DNA of 64,000 nucleotides from Candidatus Kuenenia stuttgartensis (lineage in GTDB: Bacteria > Planctomycetota > Planctomycetia > Gemmatales > Gemmataceae). Below the pieces are notes generated by a model. It was not told the origin of the DNA. It worked only from the letters and a program-made list of their open reading frames with translations, and searched no databases. Both the position numbers and the translations under genes were made by a program. Each line of letters opens with the position of its first letter. Within the stretch, counting starts at the first letter, position 1. Positions 26,120-34,562 of the stretch are shown here, piece after piece. Location of the stretch: NCBI GenBank assembly GCA_945875585.1, contig CAMCLK010000023.1, positions 1 through 64,000 of the forward strand. Direction: 5' to 3'.

Positions 26120-28447
26120 ATGCCGATCAATGCGAAATGTAGTTGTGGCCGCGAAGTCAATGCGCCCGACGCTATGGCGGGTAAAACCGTTAAATGCCCT
26201 CAGTGCAAGGCGCCATTGAAGATCCCCGGAGGTAGTGCTGCGGAAGACGATATTCCCGTCATCCTTCTCAAGAAAAACCGTGAGAATTCTGGTTCTGTGA
26301 AGGCAGCAAAACCGAAGCGTTCGCGCAAGTCAGACAATTCCGGAGCCATTATCGGAATAGCTGTGGGTGTGGTGGCTTTGCTTTTGGTAGGTGGGGGCGT
26401 GGCCTGGTGGATGATGTCGGGCGGTACTGCTACAGGACCGGGCGGCGGCGCATCAGCCCAAGGTGGGGCCGTTGTTGCACCTGAGCCCGGAACGCTGGCT
26501 GCGGCAATCAACGCCGAAAAGGAAACAGATGAAACCAAGCTGATTCCTGGCGATTCGAAAGCAGTGATTTCATTTCAAGTAGGGCCGATGCTGCAGGCCC
26601 CTTTGTTCAAAACCATGTTGGAATCGATCGGTTTCGATGAGGCTGTCAAGGAATTGCAGGCTTCGCTGAAGATCAAGCCCAGTGATATTCGCAAGATGCA
26701 TATGGTTTTGAATACGAATGAAATCACCCGCATGGCGGCCGAGGCTGCTGCTGCGCGCCAAGGAAATGGCCAGAAACCTCCGGGAAATGCGCAACCGATT
26801 CGGCCGGGTACGGGGGCCCTTCCAGTTCGACAAGATGGTACTCAATACACATCAACATTGGCCGAAGACACAGGGAACGATGGCATTCAGGTTACGCAGG
26901 TCATGCCGTTGTATCCCGCGCAGATGCAGCCGGGCATGCAAGGGAGCTCAACACCGCCATCCATGACGCCACCCGGCGCGATGCCAGGAATAAGTGGCGC
27001 CGGAATGGGCGCACCGGGCGGTGGCCCCCCAGCACAGGAAGCTCCATTCGTGGTGATCATTTCATTGGCTGCACCAGTGGTTCTTGAGCCATTGCCATCT
27101 ATCATTACTGTTGTCGCATCTCCTGTTGCTAACGCGCCGGGTAAGACTTATCTGGCCCAAGGGTTTATTCTCCATGCATGTCCGGGAAACCAGACACTTG
27201 TTTACGGTCAACAGAAATATGTCGAGCTGTTGCTGAAATCAAAATCATCGAGTGCTGGAGCTGCGGTCAATAAGTTGCGCGATCTGTTATCGAAACCTGA
27301 AAACCACATGGTAATGGTGGCATCGGCTGAAATGTCAGATGCAGATCGCACGGCAGCAGTGGCATCGCTGGGGCCCAAATTCAATTACGCGGGACCACTG
27401 ATCGAAGCCAAAACATGGTCTCTTGTGGGTAGCGCCACCGAGGATGTGAATTTTGAACTGTCTGGTCAGTATCCGGATGACGCCAAGGCGAAATTGGCGC
27501 TGGATGCAGCCACCCGATTGAACAAGGAAAACAATACGCTGCAAACCCGCTTGGGCCTTATGGCATTTTCGGCGGTAGCCGGCCCTCAGGGCGGCAAGGC
27601 TATCAGCCTGTTGACAGACGCTATGAGCCAATTCAAACCCGTTCAGGAAGGAAATCAGGTTAAGCTTGCAGCTTCTTTGAAGGGGGCCAAGCTGAAAGCG
27701 TTGATACCTCCTAATACGACTTTACCCAAAGCTTCGAGTGGAACCCCTTCTGGATCGGCATCTATGTCGGGAGCGACTCCACCCAGTGGCGGTTCATCCT
27801 CGAACACGGGACTTTTTAGTGGAGGATCCGGGGGTGGCGGTGCTGTGCAGGCAGTTCGCGGTGCTGTGGCGCGTGCCGCCGGTCAGGCCGAAATGAAGCA
27901 GATTGGTTTGGCGCTGCTGGCTTACACCAGCGAAAACAATGGATTGCCGCCTGCCGCTATTGTGGGGCCAGATGGTAAGCGATTGCTTAGTTGGCGCGTG
28001 GCGTTGTTGCCATACTTGGAACAGGGCAACCTTCACAAGCAGTTCCATTTGAACGAAGCGTGGGACAGTCCGCACAACATCCAGTTGCTGAAAAGCATGC
28101 CTAGGCAGTTTGGCGGTGATAGCAGTACCGGCATGACAGCCGTACGGGTTTTTGTGGGTGGTGGCGCAGCATTTGAATGGAACCGGAAGGTTGGTCTGAC
28201 TGAAATCTCCGATGGAACCAGTAATACGGCACTTCTTGCTGATGCTGCCAGTGGTGTGGAGTGGACCAAGCCGGATGAGTTGGAATTCAATGTTTCATCT
28301 CTTCCCCAGTTGGGGCAAGCTGGTCAGACGACTGTGAATGTCCTCTTTGCTGACGGTGCCGTGAAACGTGTTCCCAAAAACCTTTCTCCCACCGAGTGGA
28401 AAGGGATTATTACGAGGGGCGGAGGCGAGTTGGTCCAGTTGCCATGA
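26120..28447 (+). CDS. Zinc-ribbon, membrane-anchored DUF1559 protein
   Basis: 775 residues. A four-Cys ribbon (CSCGREVNAP, VKCPQCKAPLKIPG) is followed by a Lys/Arg-rich linker, one membrane segment (about 75-96, IIGIAVGVVALLLVGGGVAWW), a long low-complexity middle and a C-terminal DUF1559 region (MKQIGLALLAYTSENNGLPP, LLSWRVALLPYLEQGNLHKQ, LTEISDGTSNTALLADA, VNVLFADGAVKRV). CCGGAG lies 9-14 bases before the start. DUF1559 proteins are greatly expanded in planctomycetes and usually begin with a pilin-like N-terminus; here that is replaced by a cytoplasmic ribbon and TM, so it is an atypical, anchored member. Function is unknown. Confidence 0.9.
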   Translation: MPINAKCSCGREVNAPDAMAGKTVKCPQCKAPLKIPGGSAAEDDIPVILLKKNRENSGSVKAAKPKRSRKSDNSGAIIGIAVGVVALLLVGGGVAWWMMSGGTATGPGGGASAQGGAVVAPEPGTLAAAINAEKETDETKLIPGDSKAVISFQVGPMLQAPLFKTMLESIGFDEAVKELQASLKIKPSDIRKMHMVLNTNEITRMAAEAAAARQGNGQKPPGNAQPIRPGTGALPVRQDGTQYTSTLAEDTGNDGIQVTQVMPLYPAQMQPGMQGSSTPPSMTPPGAMPGISGAGMGAPGGGPPAQEAPFVVIISLAAPVVLEPLPSIITVVASPVANAPGKTYLAQGFILHACPGNQTLVYGQQKYVELLLKSKSSSAGAAVNKLRDLLSKPENHMVMVASAEMSDADRTAAVASLGPKFNYAGPLIEAKTWSLVGSATEDVNFELSGQYPDDAKAKLALDAATRLNKENNTLQTRLGLMAFSAVAGPQGGKAISLLTDAMSQFKPVQEGNQVKLAASLKGAKLKALIPPNTTLPKASSGTPSGSASMSGATPPSGGSSSNTGLFSGGSGGGGAVQAVRGAVARAAGQAEMKQIGLALLAYTSENNGLPPAAIVGPDGKRLLSWRVALLPYLEQGNLHKQFHLNEAWDSPHNIQLLKSMPRQFGGDSSTGMTAVRVFVGGGAAFEWNRKVGLTEISDGTSNTALLADAASGVEWTKPDELEFNVSSLPQLGQAGQTTVNVLFADGAVKRVPKNLSPTEWKGIITRGGGELVQLP

Positions 28448-28459
28448 TGATGGTGCCTT

Positions 28460-29476
28460 ATGGCAGAACAAAACAGCTTTGTTGGGCAGGATCATGACCA
28501 ACGCTTCAAGGTTCTGATCCGCGAATTTTTTGCGGACTTCATGCGCTTGTTTTTTGCCACTTGGGCCAGTCGCTTTGATTTCAGGGAAATTGACTGGCTC
28601 GATCAGGAACTGCTGCCCGCGCCTCCTGATGGGGTTCGTCTCGTGGCGGATCTTGTGGCTAGGCTTCGGGTTCTGGAACCGGTGGCCATGCCTGACGGCA
28701 AGCAGGCTGATTCGTGGTTGGCGATCATCCACATCGAAATTGAGGCACCAGACCGAACAACCCGCCTGGAACCGCGCTTGCCCGGTTATTATGTTCACCT
28801 ACGCGAGCGGCATCAGTTGCCCGTATTACCCATTGTTATTTATCTGAAAGTTGGGTTGGATGGGGTTGGAACTCAGGTGGTGACCGAGCGTTTCTGGGAA
28901 ACTGATATCCTGACGTTGAAGTATCTGTATGTTGGTCTGCCCGGGTTGAATGCTCGGGATTATGTGCATGGAAAAAACTGGCTGGGCGTGGCGTTGTCTG
29001 CTCTGATGCGGATGCCTGCCAATCGCGCTGCAGAGCTTGGGGCTGAAGCTCTGCAGCGATTAACAGAAGCTCCCCTTACAATCAATCAACGTCTGTTGTT
29101 GGGAGATTGCGTGCAGGCCTACTTGCCTCTGGATGAGGCGCAATCGATAGAGTTTGAGCGTATACTATTAAGACCGGAGTATGAGGGAGCGCGCGCCATG
29201 AACAAGACAAGTTTCGAGCTGGGTCATGAGACCGGTATGGAACGCGGAATTGAACGCGGCATGGCAAGAGGCATGGAAAGAGGAATGGAACAGGGAATGG
29301 AACGAGGCCGCAATCAGGGGCATCGTGAATTGGTAATTGCTGTTTTAGAAGGGCGATTTGGCCCGTTGTCTGAAGAAGCGCTTTCAAAAATTGAACAGCT
29401 TTCTGACCTGCGCATTTTGCAGTTGGCTCGAGACATCGGCAAGGCCCAGTCACTTGCCGAGTTGGGACTCGCGTGA
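28460..29476 (+). CDS. Rpn-family PD-(D/E)XK nuclease-like protein with DUF4351
   Basis: 338 residues. The N-terminal domain (DHDQRFKVLIREFFADFMRL, IDWLDQELL, then IHIEIEAP) matches the recombination-promoting nuclease/transposase-associated PD-(D/E)XK family, whose core acidic residues lie in the latter strands. The C-terminus (LVIAVLEGRFGPLSEEALSK, LRILQLARD) is DUF4351. Between them is an imperfect repeat of Gly-Met-Glu-Arg units (GMERGIERGMARGMERGMEQ and onward). It lies 13 bases after the DUF1559 gene. These genes are mobile-like and found in many copies in planctomycete and cyanobacterial genomes. Nuclease activity is inferred from the family only. Confidence 0.88.
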   Translation: MAEQNSFVGQDHDQRFKVLIREFFADFMRLFFATWASRFDFREIDWLDQELLPAPPDGVRLVADLVARLRVLEPVAMPDGKQADSWLAIIHIEIEAPDRTTRLEPRLPGYYVHLRERHQLPVLPIVIYLKVGLDGVGTQVVTERFWETDILTLKYLYVGLPGLNARDYVHGKNWLGVALSALMRMPANRAAELGAEALQRLTEAPLTINQRLLLGDCVQAYLPLDEAQSIEFERILLRPEYEGARAMNKTSFELGHETGMERGIERGMARGMERGMEQGMERGRNQGHRELVIAVLEGRFGPLSEEALSKIEQLSDLRILQLARDIGKAQSLAELGLA

Positions 29477-29531
29477 CCTGATACATGCTAGAGTTCAAGC
29501 TGGTTGTTTGAATTCACCCATCATTCATCCT

Positions 29532-29954
29532 GCAGAGCTTGGTGCTGAAGCTCTGCAGCGGTTAACAGAAGCTCCCCTTACAATCAATCAACGTCTGTTG
29601 TTGGGAGATTGCGTGCAGGCCTACTTGCCTCTGGATGAGGCGCAATCTGTAGAGTTTGAGCATATACTGTTAAGACCGGAGTATGAGGGAGCGCGCGCCA
29701 TGAACAAGACAAGTTTCGAGCTGGGTCATGAGACCGGTATGGAACGCGGAATTGAACGCGGTATGGCAAGAGGAATGGAACGTGGCCGCAATCAGGGGCA
29801 TCGTGAATTGGTAATTGCCGTTTTAGAAGGGCGATTCGGCCCGTTGTCTGAAGAAGCGCTTTCAAAAATTGAACAACTTTCTGACCTGCGCATTTTGCAG
29901 TTGGCTCGAGACTTCGGCAAGGCGCAGTCACTTGCCGAGTTGGGGCTGGTTTGA
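29532..29954 (+). pseudogene. Tandem duplicate of the 3' part of the Rpn-family gene
   Basis: This stretch repeats 29030-29476 almost base for base and stays in frame to its own TGA. It encodes ELGAEALQRLTEAPLTINQR through the Gly-Met-Glu-Arg repeat and the DUF4351 tail. It lacks the whole nuclease domain and has 24 bases fewer in the Gly-Met-Glu-Arg repeat. The first ATG inside it is at 29701, giving at most 84 residues. I read it as a decayed or recently duplicated 3' fragment rather than an independent gene, though translation of the DUF4351 part cannot be excluded. Confidence 0.75.
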
Positions 29955-29975
29955 TTTGACGCTATAGCCTATCTG

Positions 29976-30004
29976 AAGCTGGGTGTTTGAAACACCCAGC
30001 TTTT
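29976..30004 (+). terminator. Intrinsic terminator after the Rpn-family duplication
   Basis: AAGCTGGGTGTTT, a 2-base loop and the complementary AAACACCCAGCTT form a long stem followed by TTTT. A degenerate version of the same hairpin (AAGCTGGTTGTTTGAATTCA) follows the first copy at about 29495, so the terminator was part of the duplicated unit. Confidence 0.85.
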
Positions 30005-30017
30005 ATCGTTTATGAGA

Positions 30018-30524
30018 TCAGTTCACCTGTGGCATCTGACGCGATGTCGGGCGTGCGGGAACTGGCTGAGCCTGCGGTTCGGTTCGCGGTGGCGTAGGCA
30101 TCAATGCTGGTGGTGGCGCTACCGTGGGTGGTGCGCCCGGCGCCATGGATGGCATCGAGACCGATGGCTGAATGGCACATGGAGCCGATGGCAGAACCGA
30201 TGGGCAGATGCTAGGGCTTGTAGCCTCAACCACGGGCATGGTGGTTTCACCATAAGAGACCAGTGTTTCGCCCGGGGCGAGAGGCACGTTGGGTGCTCCG
30301 CGGCGAGGCATGGCAGCAGTCACGCCGTTACTGTCATTGTTTTTGTGATGTTTGCCAAAGAACCGTGCGAGGAACCCTTGGTGCTCCTCGTGCTGAGGGG
30401 CGGGCGCGCAAGGATCCGCTGGCGCATTAGCCTGAGCGTGATTTTTGCCACCAAGCCCTTGGCAACCGGCGGCACCGAAGGCCCCGAATCCAAGTAAAAT
30501 AGCTTTGATCGTGAAGCTCGTCAT
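30018..30524 (-). CDS. Proline-rich lipoprotein, unknown function
   Basis: 168 residues. MTSFTIKAILLGFGAFGAAGC is a lipoprotein signal with lipobox-like GAAGC. A His/Lys-rich stretch (FLARFFGKHHKNND) is followed by a Pro/Ala/Met-rich tail (APGAPPTVAPPPALM). No domain is recognised. The upstream sequence GGGGAC is a weak ribosome binding site. It is probably anchored to a membrane by a diacylglyceryl cysteine. The gene stands alone: a terminator for the upstream S41 gene separates them. Confidence 0.7.
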   Translation of the reverse strand: MTSFTIKAILLGFGAFGAAGCQGLGGKNHAQANAPADPCAPAPQHEEHQGFLARFFGKHHKNNDSNGVTAAMPRRGAPNVPLAPGETLVSYGETTMPVVEATSPSICPSVLPSAPCAIQPSVSMPSMAPGAPPTVAPPPALMPTPPRTEPQAQPVPARPTSRQMPQVN

Positions 30525-30625
30525 GGTTGTCAGGTCCCCATGGCAGGCCGAATACGTTCCAGACGAATAGCGCTGCCGGTCAAATATGACCCATGGTTGA
30601 AAGCGAAGACGGAAAACTTGAGCCA

Positions 30626-30657
30626 AAAAAACGCCCCCGGAAAAATCCAGGGGCGTA
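30626..30657 (-). terminator. Intrinsic terminator of the caspase-like/S41 gene
   Basis: On the minus strand ACGCCCCTGG, a short AT loop and the complementary CCGGGGGCGT are followed by a run of T (30626-30631). It lies 34 bases after the stop of the S41 gene and before the lipoprotein gene. Confidence 0.85.
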
Positions 30658-30690
30658 AGGTCGTTATGATTGTTGCGACTGGCAGGATCG

Positions 30691-33294
30691 TTAGCGTGAA
30701 GCCCTGCCGATTTGGGCCCGGATATATTTCAGGGCGTCTTCCAACTGGCGGTCAACAAACGGTGCCTTGGCTTCCTTGTTCGGCCGTCCGCCTTCTGGTT
30801 CAATGATTTCCGTATCGCGCATGTGGTCGAACAGGTCATCGCGTTCTTTCCGGGGAAGCTTGACTTCCAGATTGGGCTTCACGCCCCAGGTGTCTTCTTC
30901 CTTGCCGGCTGTCGACGACTTGTTGAGATTCTTGCCACTGGGGCGCCAGAATGTGGCGGTGGTGAGCTTGATCTCACCTTCACCAAATTCTTTGATGTTC
31001 TGGACCGAGCCCTTACCAAAGCTGCGCTCGCCAATCACAAAAGCGCGGTGATGGTCTTGCAAGGCAGCGGAAACAATTTCACTGCCCGAGGCGCTGCCAG
31101 AATTCACCAGTACAACCATCGGGAAATCAAGCAGGCTGCCTTCGGCGCTGCCATTGAAACGCGTCTCCTGACGCCCACGGGGGCGAATGCTCACAATGAG
31201 GCCGTCATCAATGAACATGTCGGAGATCAGCACGGCGCTGTCGAGCAGACCACCCGGGTTGAACCGCATGTCGAAGATCAGACCACGGATACCCTGCTTA
31301 TCGGCGCTTGCCTGCTTGCGCACTTCATCCAAGGCCCTGCTCATGTCGCGAGCTGAATTGCGCGCGAAATTTGTCAAGCGGATGTAGGCAATCTTGCTGG
31401 CTGGGTCGATCAGGAAATCCCATTCGGCATTGGGCTTTCTCTTGAATCCCAGCACGCTTTCCACTTCGATCCGGGCACGCGTGAGCTTGATGTCTTTCTG
31501 TCCTTCAACACCTTCGCGTTGAATTGAAATGGTGACGGGAGTGCCGGGCTTGCCGAGGATTTTCTTCACGGCTTCCGTGGTTGCCATACCTTTGGTTGAA
31601 ATGATTTCCGGTTCTGAAAGCGCGGTACCGTTGCTGTCAACCGTGCGGACAATCCGAGTGATGATATCTCCTGCCTGAAGGCCTGCTTTGTAAGCAGGGC
31701 TACCCTTGATGGGGGTTACCACGAGGAGCATATCCGAAACACTGTCGCGGCGGATCTGAACGCCAATACCTGTAAAGTTGCCTTGAACGTCCTTGTCGAA
31801 CGCGGCCTTCGTTTCAGCATCGATGTAAGTGGTGTAGGGGTCGAGTTTCGCCATCATCCGTTGCAGCGAAATATCGATATCTTTGTTCTTGTCGAGGTCT
31901 TCGCGCTTGCCAAGCTTCTGGCGGGCATCCGCCAAAAGGGCAGAAAGGTCTGCTTCACGCAATTCCTTGACGTTGTCCACGCGCTTGAGCAGATCTGGAG
32001 GAAGCTTTTCTTCGAGTCGAGCGTAAAGCCCCTTGATAGCGTTAGCAACTAATTCAGGCTGTTTCAGTTCCTTGACGTAGTCGGAAATCAGCAGCCGGGT
32101 CGCTTTCACAACAGTTCTGGCGTACGCGTCAGCGGCATCACGGGGGAGCTTCATTCCTTCGAAGATTTCCAAGCGATTCTTTTCAAAAGCATCGACTGGC
32201 CCACCTGCCGCGAGGGTCTCATAAGACTTGCGGAGGTTGCGTAGCGCTTTCAGCCGAGGCATGGATTCCAGAAGGTTAAGTCCTTCTGCTTCCATCGACT
32301 TGAGGGCTGGTGTTGACGCGACCCTGGCGCGGAACGCCGCAACCTTAGCGGCAGACTTTTGAGCAGCTTCTGGATTGATTGACAGTCTGTAGTGGTTGCC
32401 GCGTCCACCAAGAACAAAGGAAATCAGTTCCTTTTCCTGCTTGGTTTGGCCGATTTCACGGGCTTTATCGGTCATTTTCTTTTCGAGGTACTCAACCATT
32501 TCATCAACGGTCACCTGACCATCGGCCTCGCCGCCTTCCGTATCGGCCTTACCAGACAAACCATCAACCAAGGTTTTGGCGAATAGTCCCTGTTCAGGAA
32601 GGTTCAAAGAAGCCGAAAGCCCGTTGGTGGCCAAGAAGACCACATGGCCGGGTGAAGCACCATGATCGTCTGTGCCGTCATCACCCAAGAATTCTCGGTA
32701 AGGTGTCTGCCCCAAGGATGGCTCGGCAATTCCCTTGGCGGTGGTTTTGTAGCCTTTGAAATTCACATCAAGAAACACGGCAAACCTGTCGGCTTTCAGG
32801 TTCTTGAGTGCATCGGTGATTTCGGATTCACCCAAAGCGTTTTTGTCGCGGCCAGCAAAGGTTGAGTCTGCAAGGAAGTAGCAACGCCTGTCGCCGGTAT
32901 CTCCCAGTGGACCACCTTGGCAAAACAGGGCAAGAATCGCGGTATCACCCGGCTTGGCTTCGTTTGCCAGCCAGTTCAAGGCCTTCAGAGTGTTTTCGCG
33001 GGTGGCATTTTCTGCACCTTCGCCACCACCGGCCAGCAATAACTTGGCATCGCCGGGTGCAATTTTCGCATGTTTGCCATCGTTAAGCAGATTGAACAGC
33101 TCACGCGCATCCTTCTCAGCAAAGGGGCGGGGGACAATCGATTGGTCGGCAGGGGTTTTCCCTGCACCAATTACCAGCACCAGAGTCCGGCCCGTTGTGG
33201 GAGCTATTTCCATGTCTTGATCCTGACCATAGGCCAGTCCAAGAGATCCAGTTACCAACGCGGCCAGCAGCCCGAGCTTAAAGAATCCGTTCAT
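30691..33294 (-). CDS. Caspase-like domain fused to an S41 (CtpA-type) protease
   Basis: 867 residues. GAGGAG 5-10 bases before the ATG and a signal peptide (MNGFFKLGLLAALVTGSLGL) fix the start. Residues about 35-290 have a peptidase C14-like fold (GRTLVLVIGAGKT, FAEKDARELFNLL), but the His motif (normally SGHG) reads CQGG at 125-128 and the Cys motif (normally DACHSG) reads DVNFKG at 176-181, so the dyad is lost. A helical linker (about 310-500) leads to a PDZ domain (GNFTGIGVQIRRD, GSPAYKAGLQAGDIITRI) and the S41 domain with predicted Ser736 (SGSASGSEIV) and Lys761 (GERSFGKGSVQ). It is probably a periplasmic tail-specific protease with a non-catalytic caspase-like module. Confidence 0.92.
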   Translation of the reverse strand: MNGFFKLGLLAALVTGSLGLAYGQDQDMEIAPTTGRTLVLVIGAGKTPADQSIVPRPFAEKDARELFNLLNDGKHAKIAPGDAKLLLAGGGEGAENATRENTLKALNWLANEAKPGDTAILALFCQGGPLGDTGDRRCYFLADSTFAGRDKNALGESEITDALKNLKADRFAVFLDVNFKGYKTTAKGIAEPSLGQTPYREFLGDDGTDDHGASPGHVVFLATNGLSASLNLPEQGLFAKTLVDGLSGKADTEGGEADGQVTVDEMVEYLEKKMTDKAREIGQTKQEKELISFVLGGRGNHYRLSINPEAAQKSAAKVAAFRARVASTPALKSMEAEGLNLLESMPRLKALRNLRKSYETLAAGGPVDAFEKNRLEIFEGMKLPRDAADAYARTVVKATRLLISDYVKELKQPELVANAIKGLYARLEEKLPPDLLKRVDNVKELREADLSALLADARQKLGKREDLDKNKDIDISLQRMMAKLDPYTTYIDAETKAAFDKDVQGNFTGIGVQIRRDSVSDMLLVVTPIKGSPAYKAGLQAGDIITRIVRTVDSNGTALSEPEIISTKGMATTEAVKKILGKPGTPVTISIQREGVEGQKDIKLTRARIEVESVLGFKRKPNAEWDFLIDPASKIAYIRLTNFARNSARDMSRALDEVRKQASADKQGIRGLIFDMRFNPGGLLDSAVLISDMFIDDGLIVSIRPRGRQETRFNGSAEGSLLDFPMVVLVNSGSASGSEIVSAALQDHHRAFVIGERSFGKGSVQNIKEFGEGEIKLTTATFWRPSGKNLNKSSTAGKEEDTWGVKPNLEVKLPRKERDDLFDHMRDTEIIEPEGGRPNKEAKAPFVDRQLEDALKYIRAQIGRASR

Positions 33295-33401
33295 GTGGCT
33301 CCTCGGTGAGTTTGGTTCAACCGATACCGGTTCCGTCCCTAGTTTACGATTGTTGCCGGGGTGTTGTTCATGAAGCAACCCTGACCCTATTAGTAGGCGT
33401 A

Positions 33402-34532
33402 TCAGGACCGTGCCAATTGCCTCAGGAGTTCGGCGCCACGTTCCAGTTCGCGGTCTGCCACGGCGTAGCTGATGCGGAAATGGGTATCTGCGGCACTGAA
33501 AACCTGGCCGGGAATGATCAACAAATTGTTGGCAATGGCTTTGTTCACAAACTCCGTTCCCAACTGGCCGCCCGGTGCGCGTGGGTAGAGATAAAACGCG
33601 CCGCCCGGTGGACCAATGTCGTAAAGATCCGCAAGTGCAGCACGCATAAAGTCGCGTTTGGCGCGGTAGGCATTTACCACCGGTGTCATATCAAGGTCCA
33701 GTGCCGCCAAGGCACCGTGTTGCGCCATGCTGGGAGCGCACACAAAGGTGAACTGCTGAAGTTTGGTCATTTCTTCGATCAGCCTAGCTGGGCCGTGCAC
33801 GTAGCCCACCCGCCAACCTGTCATGGCATATGTCTTGCTAAACCCATCGATCACCAGAACATGCTCATTGAATTCGGCGGGGCTACGATGCGGGCCATCG
33901 TAACTGAACAAGCTATAGATCTCGTCGCTGATCAGCAGCACACCTTTTTCGGCGCAGATCTGTGCCAAGGTTTTCATAAGGCTTGCCGGCATCACCGTAC
34001 CGGTGGGATTGGCCGGGCTGTTCACAATCAGCGCCTTGGTGCGTGGGCCAATGGCAGCAGCTACCTGTTCGGGATCAGGCAAAAAATCGGGCCCTGTAGG
34101 CAGGGCTTTCATGGTGCCCCCCGCCAGTTCCGCCAGATTGGGATACATAACAAACCATGGATCACAGGCAAGGATTTCATCGCCCGGATCCAGAATGCAG
34201 GCCAGCGCCAGAACCAATGCCCCGGAAGTACCCGACGTGATAAGAAGCCGACGATCGGTATGCGTTGGGTATCTTTCAGCAATTTGCTGCCCCAAACGGT
34301 CTCGGAGTGAGGCCAAACCTTGGGTGACGGTGTAGCTGTTGTGGCCCGATTCAATGGCGCGGGTGGCGGCAGCGCGACAGACTTCGGGTACTGGAAAATC
34401 GGGTTGCCCGATGCTCAGGTTGATGGGGTCTTTTAGCTTTCTGGCTAAGTCGAAGACTTTGCGGATGCCGGAAGATTCAATCCGGCGCATCCTCGAAGCG
34501 ATCCAGCGCTCAGGGTCGTTACCACCACTCAT
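33402..34532 (-). CDS. Class I/II aminotransferase (aspartate aminotransferase-like)
   Basis: 376 residues. The start giving MSGGNDPERW has GAGGGG 8 bases upstream; a GTG nine codons earlier is less likely. Fold-type I PLP motifs: LSIGQPDFPVPE, NSYTVTQGLASLRDRLGQQI, NSPANPTGTVMP, ISDEIYSLFSYDG and the PLP-lysine stretch DGFSKTYAMTGWRVGY, with RISYA near the end. These fit the aspartate/aromatic (AspC-like 1-gamma) group, transferring amino groups to 2-oxoglutarate. The exact substrate cannot be told. It follows the DUF3754 gene by 30 bases. Confidence 0.93.
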   Translation of the reverse strand: MSGGNDPERWIASRMRRIESSGIRKVFDLARKLKDPINLSIGQPDFPVPEVCRAAATRAIESGHNSYTVTQGLASLRDRLGQQIAERYPTHTDRRLLITSGTSGALVLALACILDPGDEILACDPWFVMYPNLAELAGGTMKALPTGPDFLPDPEQVAAAIGPRTKALIVNSPANPTGTVMPASLMKTLAQICAEKGVLLISDEIYSLFSYDGPHRSPAEFNEHVLVIDGFSKTYAMTGWRVGYVHGPARLIEEMTKLQQFTFVCAPSMAQHGALAALDLDMTPVVNAYRAKRDFMRAALADLYDIGPPGGAFYLYPRAPGGQLGTEFVNKAIANNLLIIPGQVFSAADTHFRISYAVADRELERGAELLRQLARS

Positions 34533-34562
34533 TCGTATCCCCTCAACCGCATCCGGCACCTT

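Noticed and set aside
33306-34310. Long plus-strand frame over the aminotransferase gene
   Set aside because: It is antisense to a well-supported PLP enzyme and its translation is Cys/His-rich without any domain; an effect of codon bias.
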